DNA of 64,000 nucleotides from Leucobacter tardus (lineage in GTDB: Bacteria; Actinomycetota; Actinomycetes; Actinomycetales; Microbacteriaceae). The stretch lies in assembly GCF_017583045.1 (NCBI RefSeq), contig NZ_JAGFBF010000005.1:682001-746000 (forward strand). Reading direction: 5' to 3'. The notes beneath the pieces are model-generated. The model saw only the letters and a program-made list of their open reading frames with translations, had not been told where the DNA came from and ran no database searches. Of the stretch, positions 1 to 7,432 are shown in pieces; positions within the stretch are counted from its first letter, which is position 1, and every line of letters starts with the position of its first letter. The position numbers and the translations under genes were made by a program.

Positions 1-768
1 GCCTCCGTCGGCGACGAGCACGGCTCCCGTCATGTACGACGACTGACGTGAACCGAGGAAGCGGGCGATCGCCGCGATCTCCTCGGGATCCGCCGGCCGT
101 CCGAGCGGCACGTCCGCCGTCACGGCCGCGTACCCGTCATCCGGGCTCTCGATACCGGGCGCGTGGCGCGCGAACTCCGCCATCTCTGCGTCGGCCATCG
201 GCGTGCGGACCCACCCGGGGCAAATGGCGTTCACCCGCACCCCGCGACGACCGTAGTCGCGCGCGAGACTCTTCGTGAGGCCGATGAGGGCGTGCTTACC
301 GACGGTGTACCCCGCAACCGAGGGGCCGGCGAACAGGCCGGCGAGCGACGAGACGATCACGATCTCGCCGCCGCCGTGGGCCGCGAGCGACGGCAGCGCC
401 TCCCGTGCCATGACGAACGCCGTGGAGAGGTTCACCGTCATCGCGGCCTGCCAGTCGTCATCGGAGGTCTCCCCCACGGCCGAAAAGCCGTGCCCGCCGG
501 CATTCGCCACGAGCACGTCGAGCCGTTCGTGCCGCGCGAGGATCGTCTCGATCGCCGCGCGGGCCGACGCCGTATCGGACGCGTCTGCGACAACAGCGTC
601 ACCCCCGATCCGATCCGCAACCTCTTCGAGCGGGGCCAACCGGCGACCGAGCACGATCACGGTCGCGCCGTCATCCGCGAACCGTTCGGCGATCGCGGCG
701 CCGATCCCCGTGCCGCCACCGGTGACCGCGACGACACGTCCCCGCACTGACTCGTCCCTCGCGACCAT
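1..768 (-). CDS. SDR family oxidoreductase (3' end cut by window edge)
   Basis: This is an NAD(P)-dependent short-chain dehydrogenase/reductase; 256 residues are visible and the reading frame is still open at base 1. The ATG at 768 is preceded by a GAGAGGCGG ribosome-binding stretch. The N-terminal cofactor loop reads TGGGTGIG, followed by NAG (residues about 90), the catalytic YTVGK pair (Tyr-x3-Lys) and the NAICPGWVRTPM segment typical of classical SDRs. The visible part ends in VLVADGG, which is normally only a few residues from the SDR C-terminus, so nearly the whole enzyme is here. The substrate cannot be read from the sequence. It is divergent from the permease at 953, with 184 bases between them. 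Confidence 0.9.
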   Translation of the reverse strand, partial: MVARDESVRGRVVAVTGGGTGIGAAIAERFADDGATVIVLGRRLAPLEEVADRIGGDAVVADASDTASARAAIETILARHERLDVLVANAGGHGFSAVGETSDDDWQAAMTVNLSTAFVMAREALPSLAAHGGGEIVIVSSLAGLFAGPSVAGYTVGKHALIGLTKSLARDYGRRGVRVNAICPGWVRTPMADAEMAEFARHAPGIESPDDGYAAVTADVPLGRPADPEEIAAIARFLGSRQSSYMTGAVLVADGG

Positions 769-952
769 GATCCGCCTCTCGCTCCGCATCGGGTGGCCTC
801 ATCGCCCACCGTGACGCCAGTCTGCGCGCTGCACGACCCGTACCGGTCGATCCACTCGCTGACGTCATAGTCGCCTGCCCCCATGGTCAAGCCCGGCGGG
901 GACATAATCGCTGCAACACCCGGTTCACCCCCGGTCGGCAAAGGAGCCCTCC

Positions 953-2410
953 ATGTCAGAATCCCACGTCAACACCGCCCTGCGGAAGAACGCGCTCGGC
1001 GTCGCCGGCATCGTGTTCCTCGTGCTCGCCGCAGTCGCGCCGCTCACCGGCACCATCGTGGTCGCCGGACTCGCCATCGCGCTGGGCAACGGCGGCGGCA
1101 CGCCCATGTCCTTCCTCATCGTCGCCGTCATCCTGCTGCTGTTCGCCGTCGGCTACGCGCAGATGTCGAAGCAGCTCGTCAACGCCGGCGGCTTCTACGC
1201 CTTCGTCGTGAAGGGCCTCGGTCGTCCCGGCGGACTCGTCGCCGGACTCATCGCCACCCTCGGCTACAACTTCTTCGTCGTGGGCACGATCGGCACGAGC
1301 GGCTTCTTCATGCAGATCGTCATCGCCGACCTCACGGGTGTGAACCTGCACTGGGCCGTATGGGGACTCGCGTCCATCGTCGTGTCGTTCCTCATGGGCC
1401 GACGCGGGATCGACTTCAGCTCGAAGATCCTCGGCGTCGCGCTCGTGCTCGAGGTGCTGATGCTCGTGGTCTTCAACATCTCGGTCCTGGTACAGACCGG
1501 ATATGACGTCGCGGCTTTCTCACCGTCGGCCGTCTTCGCCGGATCGCTTCCCATCGGCCTCCTGCTCGCTGCAACCGGTTTCCTCGGGTTCGAAGCCACC
1601 GCGCTCTTCGGCGAGGAGGCGCGCGATCCGCAGCGCACCATCCCACGCGCGACCTACGCCGCCATCATCCTCATCGGGGTGATTCTCGCGTGGACCACCT
1701 GGTCGGTCGTCAGCGCCACCGGCGTCGCTCAGGCTCAGGACGAAGCACTCGCGCACCTCGAAGGCGGGGACCTCATCTTCGCGCTGGCGCAGCAGTATCT
1801 CGGGGGCCCCGCGGTGATCGTCATGCAGCTGCTCCTGCTCGTCAGCCTGTTCGCGGCGATGCTCGCGTTCCACAACGCCGCGACGCGCTACCTGTTCGCC
1901 CTCGGTCGGGCGCGGATCCTGCCCTCAGCTCTCGCGCGCACCCGTGAGAACGGCGCACCGCAGCTCGCGGGCGTCATCCAGGCAGGATTCGCGGCAGTGG
2001 TCGCCCTGCTGTTCGCGCTCGCGGGCGTCGATCCGATCTCGACGCTCGTTCCGGCGATGCTCGGGTTCGGTACGCTGAGTCTCATCGTGCTGCAGGGACT
2101 CGCCGCGCTCTCGGTGGTCGTCGCGTTCCGCAGGCAACGCGATCCTCGCATCATGTCGACGCTCGTCGCACCCGGCATCGGCTTCCTCGGGCTCCTCTGC
2201 ATCGCGGTGCTCGCATTCGCCAACTTCGACATCGTGGCCGGTTCCGAGGCGCTGGCGGTCAATCTGCTGCCCCTGCTCCTGCTCGTCGCCCTCGTCGGCG
2301 GATTGATCTACGCCGCGTACCTGCGCGCCCGTCGTCCGGACGTGTACGCCAGTCTGTCGAACGATCTCGAGCGCTTCAGCGTCGACACCCCCGAACGGAG
2401 CCACCGATGA
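953..2410 (+). CDS. APC superfamily amino acid/amine permease
   Basis: A 485-residue integral membrane protein of the amino acid-polyamine-organocation family, with about twelve hydrophobic segments from residue 12 to 460. The first helix carries the APC-like stretch VLAAVAPLTGT and helix 6 region has TGFLGFEATALFGEEARDP, matching the FE.....EE.R.P motif of this family. A strong AAAGGAG lies 7 bases before the ATG. Its stop overlaps the start of the amidohydrolase gene by 4 bases (ATGA), so transport and hydrolysis are probably coupled: the permease may bring in the amide, imide or N-acyl compound that the next enzyme cleaves. The exact substrate is unknown. Confidence 0.85.
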   Translation: MSESHVNTALRKNALGVAGIVFLVLAAVAPLTGTIVVAGLAIALGNGGGTPMSFLIVAVILLLFAVGYAQMSKQLVNAGGFYAFVVKGLGRPGGLVAGLIATLGYNFFVVGTIGTSGFFMQIVIADLTGVNLHWAVWGLASIVVSFLMGRRGIDFSSKILGVALVLEVLMLVVFNISVLVQTGYDVAAFSPSAVFAGSLPIGLLLAATGFLGFEATALFGEEARDPQRTIPRATYAAIILIGVILAWTTWSVVSATGVAQAQDEALAHLEGGDLIFALAQQYLGGPAVIVMQLLLLVSLFAAMLAFHNAATRYLFALGRARILPSALARTRENGAPQLAGVIQAGFAAVVALLFALAGVDPISTLVPAMLGFGTLSLIVLQGLAALSVVVAFRRQRDPRIMSTLVAPGIGFLGLLCIAVLAFANFDIVAGSEALAVNLLPLLLLVALVGGLIYAAYLRARRPDVYASLSNDLERFSVDTPERSHR

Positions 2411-4038
2411 CGCACCCCGACCTCATCCTGACCGGCGGAACCGTGTACACCGCGGATTCGGCGCACCCCTCCGCTGCCGCCATCGCGGTCACGGCCGGCC
2501 GCATCTCCGCGCTCGGGAGCAGTGCCGAACTCGCCCGCCTCGCCGGTGTTGACACGGAGATCAGAGATCTCGGTGGGGCATTCGTCATGCCCGGCCTGAT
2601 CGATGCGCACACCCACCACGCGATCGCCGGCGAAGAAGACCTCTTCCACGTGCCCCTGCCGATCAATGCGAACCTGGACGGAATCGTGCGGGCGGTCCGC
2701 GAGCACGCGGCGGACCTTCCGGAAGACGCGTGGATCGTCGGCGGGCCCTGGGCGAGCGATCGGCTGGGCGAACTCAGCACCGCCGACGCCCTCGCCCAGT
2801 TGGATGAGGCCGCCGGCGGACGCCCCGTGATGCTCACCGACGACTCGCACCACAATCGTTGGGTGAGTTCGCGCGCCCTCGAGGTCGCCGACATCACCGC
2901 GGGTGACGGCGTGGCCGTCGACGCCGATGGCCGTCCGACCGGAGTGCTCTTCGAGGCCGCGGGGATCCCCGTCGCCCGCGCGCATCGCGCCGCCGGGGCG
3001 CTGACCCCCGAACAGGATCGCCTCGCTTCCCGGCGCGGCATCGAGATGCTGCACTCGTTCGGCATCACCGCCTTCCAGGACGCCGCCGTCTCGACCCCCA
3101 CCCTCGAGGCGCTCCGGTCGCTCGACGCCGACGGCGACCTCCCCGCGTGGGTCATGTCGTCGATGCTCATCAACGACGAGATATTCGGTTACACCCCCAT
3201 CGGCGAAGAACTCGTCTTCGACGGCGAGCGCTTCCGCACCGAGCATCACCGCCCCGACTTCGTGAAGATCTTCCTCGATGGCATCCCGCCCACCCGCACC
3301 GGAGCGTTCATCGAACCGTACCTGCCGGACGACGTGCACGGCGCCCATCACCACGGCGACACCCTGCTGCCGCACGACGCGCTCACCGACTGGTTGCGTC
3401 GCATCGCCGGGCACGGCCTGTCGGCGAAGATCCACTGCACCGGCGACGCGTCGGTGCACGCGGTGCTGAATGCGACCGAGACGCTCCGCGGCGAGGGGTT
3501 CACCGAGGCGCGCATCCACATCGCTCACGGACAGTTCGTCGATCCGGACGACATTCCCCGTTTCGCGAAACTCGACGTCGTCGCAGAGATCTCGCCCTTC
3601 ATCTGGGTGCCCGGACCGATCGTCGAAGCGATCCGCGCGGTCCTGCCGCCCGACCGGGCCGACCGCATGCACCCGAACCGCGACCTCCTCGACGCGGGGG
3701 CGATCATCGCGGGCGGGTCCGACTGGCCGGTGTCCGTCTCCCCGAACGCCTGGGAAGGGATCCACGGCCTCGTCACGCGCGCCGACCCCAGTGGTCAGTT
3801 CCCCGGCGTGCTCTGGCCCGAACAGGCGATGACCCTCGATGAAGCGATCACTGCCTTCACGATCGGTGCAGCCACGGCGCTCGGTCTCGAGCAGGAGACC
3901 GGGTCGCTCACCATCGGCAAGTCGGCCGACTTCATCCTGCTCGATCGCGATCCCTTCGCCCACCCCGCCGACGCCCTCGCGTCCACCACGGTCACCGAAA
4001 CCTGGTTCGCCGGGCGACGCGTGTACCTCCGCGAGTAG
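2407..4038 (+). CDS. YtcJ-like metal-dependent amidohydrolase
   Basis: A 543-residue amidohydrolase superfamily enzyme of the YtcJ/ExsA-like amidohydrolase_3 type, cytoplasmic. The metal site residues are recognisable: HTHH after GLIDA (about residue 65), His in KIHCTGDASVH (about 345), His in RIHIAHGQF (about 375) and the catalytic Asp in GGSDWPVS (about 440). The N- and C-terminal parts form the small beta sandwich typical of these enzymes. It overlaps the upstream permease gene by 4 bases. Members of this family hydrolyse varied N-acyl amino acids, amides and cyclic imides, so the precise reaction is not predictable. Length is normal for the family (about 530-560 residues). Confidence 0.88.
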   Translation: MTHPDLILTGGTVYTADSAHPSAAAIAVTAGRISALGSSAELARLAGVDTEIRDLGGAFVMPGLIDAHTHHAIAGEEDLFHVPLPINANLDGIVRAVREHAADLPEDAWIVGGPWASDRLGELSTADALAQLDEAAGGRPVMLTDDSHHNRWVSSRALEVADITAGDGVAVDADGRPTGVLFEAAGIPVARAHRAAGALTPEQDRLASRRGIEMLHSFGITAFQDAAVSTPTLEALRSLDADGDLPAWVMSSMLINDEIFGYTPIGEELVFDGERFRTEHHRPDFVKIFLDGIPPTRTGAFIEPYLPDDVHGAHHHGDTLLPHDALTDWLRRIAGHGLSAKIHCTGDASVHAVLNATETLRGEGFTEARIHIAHGQFVDPDDIPRFAKLDVVAEISPFIWVPGPIVEAIRAVLPPDRADRMHPNRDLLDAGAIIAGGSDWPVSVSPNAWEGIHGLVTRADPSGQFPGVLWPEQAMTLDEAITAFTIGAATALGLEQETGSLTIGKSADFILLDRDPFAHPADALASTTVTETWFAGRRVYLRE

Positions 4039-4107
4039 CGGGGCGGGGCGGGCCCGCCGGCCGCCGCCGCGTGCGCCCGTGCGCCCGGCCCGCCCCGCCG
4101 GCCCGCA

Positions 4108-4170
4108 CGCCGAGATCCCCCGAACGCTGGCTTCGCGTCCCTTGAAGCCAGCGAAACTGCGCTCTCGGCG
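4108..4170. repeat. Nested symmetric palindrome in convergent gap (REP-like)
   Basis: Two concentric perfect inverted repeats share one centre. The outer arms are CGCCGAGA (4108-4115) and TCTCGGCG (4163-4170). The inner arms are GCTGGCTTC (4126-4134) and GAAGCCAGC (4144-4152), with loop 4135-4143. Both arms are separated from the outer pair by exactly 10 bases. The element lies between the convergent genes ending at 4038 and 4293, a position typical of REP-like elements and of bidirectional terminators. There is no T tract. I found no second copy in this window by eye. Confidence 0.7.
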
Positions 4171-4177
4171 AGATGGC

Positions 4178-4196
4178 GGGCGCGGGACGGGACGGG
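4178..4196 (+). other. Candidate G-quadruplex motif
   Basis: Four GGG runs (4178-4180, 4184-4186, 4189-4191, 4194-4196) are separated by loops of 3, 2 and 2 bases. This satisfies the simple G3-N1-7 pattern. It sits just downstream of the palindrome in the convergent intergenic gap. In so G-rich a genome such a pattern can arise by chance. Confidence 0.4.
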
Positions 4197-4214
4197 ACGG
4201 ACGCGGAGCGGCGG

Positions 4215-4262
4215 GGGCCCGGCACGGCGGGGACTCGGCACGGCGGAGGCCCGGCACGGGGC
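4215..4262. repeat. Three tandem 16-bp G-rich repeats
   Basis: Units at 4215-4230 (GGGCCCGGCACGGCGG), 4231-4246 (GGACTCGGCACGGCGG) and 4247-4262 (AGGCCCGGCACGGGGC) differ at only a few positions. They share the core CGGCACGG. The array ends 30 bases before the stop codon of the FAD oxidase gene on the minus strand. The function is unknown. Confidence 0.7.
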
Positions 4263-4292
4263 GCTGCGGGGCACCGCGCAGGGCCCCCCGCC

Positions 4293-5645
4293 TCAGATGC
4301 CGCGGTCGGGGGTGAGGATCCCGGAGGGGTCGAGCGCGTGCTTGATGGCGCGCTGCACGTCGATCGCCGTCTGGTCGAGTTGCCACGCGAGCTCGTGCCG
4401 TTTCACGGAGCCGATGCCGTGCTCGCCGGTGACGGTGCCGTGCAAGGAGAGCGCGAGGCGGGTGATGTCGTCGATCACGGTTTCCGCTGCCGCGTACTCG
4501 TCGGCTGACTCCCCGGCTTCGACGGTGCAGTGCAGGTTGCCGTCGCCGGCGTGCGCCACCGTCGACACGCGTCGGCCGTGATCGCGGGCCACGGCCTCGA
4601 CTCCCAGGAACATCTCGGCGAGCGCCGCGATCGGCACCCCGACGTCACAGGAGACGCGCAGGCCCCGCGCGTTGAGCGCGGGGTTGGAGAGCCGACGTGC
4701 TTCGAGCAGCGTATCGGTCTCGGAAATCTCCGATGCGACGCTTCCGTGCGCCGCGCACACCTCGAGAATCGCGGCCGCGTCCGCTTCGGCGCGCGGCCCC
4801 ACCGTCTGCCCGACGAGGATCGCCGCATCGCCGACGGGCAGCCCGCTCGGATGGAACGACTCGATGATCTCGACGCTCAACGCGTCGAGCAACTCCAGTA
4901 CTTCGGGTTTCGCGGGTCCTGACACGATGGCGGCGACGGCAGCCCCGGCGTCCTCGATCTTCGCGAAGCTCGCACGGAATGTGCGCGGCGCCCCCTCGGG
5001 CACGGGCTTCAAACGCACGGTGGCGCGTGTGATGACTCCGAGGGTGCCCTCGGATCCGGTGAAGAGGCTCGTGAGGTCGAGCCCGGTCACGTCTTTGATC
5101 GTGCGACCGCCGGTGCGCATGATGCGACCGTCGGCGAGCACGATCTCGAGACCGGCCACAGAGTCGGTGGTGACGCCGTGGGCGACGCAGCGCAGACCGC
5201 CCGCGTTCGTGGCGATGTTGCCGCCGACGGTGGAGATTCTCGCGCTCGCGGGATCGGGCGGGAAGAACAGTCCGTGCTCCTGCGCGGCGCGATCGAGGTC
5301 GGCTGTGATCACGCCGGCTTCGACTTCGGCAAGACGGTTCGCGGGGTCGATCGTGATGATCTGGTTCATGCCTGCGAGCGAAATGACGAGGCCGCCCGGG
5401 TACCCGACCGCTCCACCGGCGAGTCCGGTGCCCGCTCCGCGCACGGAGACGCGCACCCCCTGCGCGGACGCCCAGGCGAGCGCTGCCGACACGTCCTCGG
5501 TGGACGCCGCGAGTACCACCGCGATCGGCTCGCCCTCGGGCGCCGCACGGGAGGTGTCGCGCGCATAGGGAGCGATCGCCTCCGGGTCGGTGAGCACGGC
5601 GGCTCCCAGCCGCTCGCTCAGGTCATCGAGCGCGGTCGATCCCAT
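4293..5645 (-). CDS. GlcD-type FAD-linked oxidase
   Basis: A 450-residue FAD-dependent 2-hydroxyacid oxidase/dehydrogenase of the VAO/PCMH family, related to glycolate oxidase subunit GlcD and D-lactate dehydrogenase. The N-terminal FAD domain includes VRGAGTGLAGGAVGYPGG and the STVGGNIATNAGG motif (about residues 140-152). The C-terminal substrate cap carries VAHAGDGNLH and the terminal TGEHGIGSVKR signature. The ATG is preceded by GGAAGGGG. It is divergent from the homoprotocatechuate operon across 121 bases, so it could belong to the same catabolic locus, but GlcE and GlcF partners are not nearby. Likely substrate is an alpha-hydroxy acid such as glycolate or D-lactate. Confidence 0.88.
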   Translation of the reverse strand: MGSTALDDLSERLGAAVLTDPEAIAPYARDTSRAAPEGEPIAVVLAASTEDVSAALAWASAQGVRVSVRGAGTGLAGGAVGYPGGLVISLAGMNQIITIDPANRLAEVEAGVITADLDRAAQEHGLFFPPDPASARISTVGGNIATNAGGLRCVAHGVTTDSVAGLEIVLADGRIMRTGGRTIKDVTGLDLTSLFTGSEGTLGVITRATVRLKPVPEGAPRTFRASFAKIEDAGAAVAAIVSGPAKPEVLELLDALSVEIIESFHPSGLPVGDAAILVGQTVGPRAEADAAAILEVCAAHGSVASEISETDTLLEARRLSNPALNARGLRVSCDVGVPIAALAEMFLGVEAVARDHGRRVSTVAHAGDGNLHCTVEAGESADEYAAAETVIDDITRLALSLHGTVTGEHGIGSVKRHELAWQLDQTAIDVQRAIKHALDPSGILTPDRGI

Positions 5646-5701
5646 GGAACCCCTTCCGTTGCGGACGAGTATAGGGGCTTCCTGCGACGGACCGAATACC
5701 G

Positions 5702-5744
5702 CTGGTCAATTCCAGAAAAATCATATACGATCTCAGATACGTAT
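5702..5744. promoter_or_regulatory. Candidate operator region before the hpa operon
   Basis: The divergent gap holds CTGG-TCAATT-CCAG (5702-5715) and, further on, ATACGA (5725-5730) with the perfect palindrome ATACGTAT (5737-5744), giving two ATACG half-sites 12 bases apart. The position just upstream of the GTG at 5767 suits an operator for the GntR-type regulator encoded at 8935. This is inference from position and symmetry only. Confidence 0.4.
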
Positions 5745-5766
5745 TCATCGAGGAGACGGAGGGCAC

Positions 5767-6552
5767 GTGCTCACCGAAGCGCAGATCGAGACCATCGCCG
5801 ATGAGCTGGTCCGAGCCGATCGCGAACGGACGGTCCTGCCGCGCCTGACGCAGCGGTACCCCGACATGACGATCGACGACTCGTACGCGATCCAGAAGCT
5901 CTGGTCCGATCGTCGGATCGCGAACGGCGCGCGCCTCGTCGGTCACAAGATCGGACTCACCTCGAAAGTCATGCAGGTCGCGACGGGCATCACCGAGCCG
6001 GACTACGGCGTGATCCACGATGACATGGTGGTCGAATCGGGAACAGCGCTCGAATTCGACCGCTTCTCGAACGTGCGCATCGAGGTCGAGCTCGCGTTCG
6101 TCCTGGCGCATCCGCTCGCGGGCCCCGGCGTCACCATCTTCGATGTCCTGAACGCGACGGACTACGTCGTTCCCGCGCTCGAGGTGCTGAACTCGCACCT
6201 CGAGATGGAGGGGCGCACCATCGTCGACACCATCAGCGACAACGCCGCCATGGGTGCCATGGTCATCGGAGGGCGTCCGGTGAGACCGGACGCAGTGGAC
6301 CTGCGGTGGGCATCGGCGCTCCTCTCCCGGAACGAGACGATCGAGGAGTCGGGTGTCGCGGGCGCCGTACTCGGCCACCCGGCGATGGGCGTCGCCTGGC
6401 TCGCGAACAAGCTCGCCCAGCACGGGCAGTCGCTCGACGCCGGCGAGATCATCCTCGCCGGCTCCTTCACCCGGCCGATGTGGGTCGAGCGCGGCGACAC
6501 TATCCACGCCGACTACGGAACGTTGGGAGCGGTGTCATGCCGGTTCGTCTGA
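5767..6552 (+). CDS. hpaH: 2-oxohept-4-ene-1,7-dioate hydratase (HpaH)
   Basis: A 261-residue enzyme that adds water to 2-oxohept-4-ene-1,7-dioate in the homoprotocatechuate meta-cleavage pathway, before aldol cleavage. The sequence has the hydratase/FAH-fold pattern: RLVGHKIGLTSKVMQ near residue 60, RIEVELAFVL (metal-binding Glu residues) near 105, and the terminal ILAGSFTRP followed by DYGTLG. I chose the GTG at 5767 because GGAGGG lies 4 to 9 bases upstream; the open frame continues to 5590 but that part overlaps the divergent gene. It overlaps hpaI by 16 bases. Related 2-hydroxypentadienoate hydratases look similar, but the neighbouring hpaI, hpaE and hpaD decide the assignment. Confidence 0.9.
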   Translation: MLTEAQIETIADELVRADRERTVLPRLTQRYPDMTIDDSYAIQKLWSDRRIANGARLVGHKIGLTSKVMQVATGITEPDYGVIHDDMVVESGTALEFDRFSNVRIEVELAFVLAHPLAGPGVTIFDVLNATDYVVPALEVLNSHLEMEGRTIVDTISDNAAMGAMVIGGRPVRPDAVDLRWASALLSRNETIEESGVAGAVLGHPAMGVAWLANKLAQHGQSLDAGEIILAGSFTRPMWVERGDTIHADYGTLGAVSCRFV

Positions 6553-7388
6553 CCCTCCCCGACCCCTTCGTGACCCGGATCCGCGCCGCCGATCGCCCCC
6601 TGGCCGGACTGTGGGTCTGCTCGGGCAGCCCGGTCGCCGCAGAGATCGTCGCCGGCAGCGGCATCGACTGGGTGCTCCTGGACGCGGAACACTCCCCCAA
6701 CGGTCTCGAGTCGATCCTCGCCCAGTTGCACGCCATGTCGGCGTATCCCGTAGCCCCGGTGGTCAGGCCGCCGTTCGGAGACCCGGTCACCATCAAGCAG
6801 GTGCTCGACCTCGGAGCGCAGAACCTCCTCATCCCGATGGTCGACTCTGCCGAGCACGCCGCAGAGATCGTGCGCGCCGTCCGCTACCCGGGCGGGGCGC
6901 GCGGTGGGGTGCGCGGCGTCGGCTCGGCGCTCGCGCGCTCAGCGCGCTGGAACCGGGTCGACGGCTACCTCGGCCGCGCCGATGACACCATCAGTCTGAC
7001 GGTGCAGATCGAGTCAGCGGCGGCGGTTGCGAACGTGGAGCGCATCGTCGCCGTCGACGGCGTCGACGCCATCTTCGTGGGCCCGTCGGATCTCGCCGCG
7101 TCCATGGGTCACCTCGGCGAGCAGGGACACCCCGACGTGGTCGAGGCGGTGCTGACCGCGATCCGAGCGGCGAACGCCGCGGACGTTCCCGTCGGGGTCA
7201 ACGCCTTCGTCCCCGAGGACGCCGAGCGGTACCTCGATGCCGGCGCGGATTTCGTCGCGGTGGGTGCCGATGTCGCGATCCTCGCCAGGCAGACCGAGGC
7301 GCTCGCCGACCGCTTTACGGCACCGCGCAGTGCCGCATCGGGTGACGCGCCTCCGAACGCGGACACTGCCCCGCGCTCGTCCTACTGA
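6537..7388 (+). CDS. hpaI: 4-hydroxy-2-oxoheptane-1,7-dioate aldolase (HpaI)
   Basis: A 283-residue class II (metal-dependent) aldolase of the HpcH/HpaI family. It splits 4-hydroxy-2-oxoheptane-1,7-dioate into pyruvate and succinate semialdehyde, the last step of the pathway. Visible active-site features are the His of LLDAEHSPN, the Arg of VVRPPFGDP, the metal Glu in QIESAAAV and Asp in FVGPSDLAASMG. The ATG at 6537 has GGGAG about 7 bases upstream and overlaps the end of hpaH. The C-terminal 25 residues are a low-complexity Ala/Pro/Ser tail beyond the catalytic core. The RGVGSALARS segment matches the substrate loop of the family. Confidence 0.92.
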   Translation: MPVRLTLPDPFVTRIRAADRPLAGLWVCSGSPVAAEIVAGSGIDWVLLDAEHSPNGLESILAQLHAMSAYPVAPVVRPPFGDPVTIKQVLDLGAQNLLIPMVDSAEHAAEIVRAVRYPGGARGGVRGVGSALARSARWNRVDGYLGRADDTISLTVQIESAAAVANVERIVAVDGVDAIFVGPSDLAASMGHLGEQGHPDVVEAVLTAIRAANAADVPVGVNAFVPEDAERYLDAGADFVAVGADVAILARQTEALADRFTAPRSAASGDAPPNADTAPRSSY

Positions 7389-7432
7389 TCCCGACCCCCG
7401 CACTGCACCACGACCGCGAAGGAATCGCAGAC

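Noticed and set aside
2308-4386. 692-codon open frame on the minus strand over the amidohydrolase gene
   Set aside because: It is a shadow of a real gene in G+C-rich DNA: composition is Arg/Gly/Val/Asp-rich without domains, while the plus strand encodes a complete metal hydrolase.
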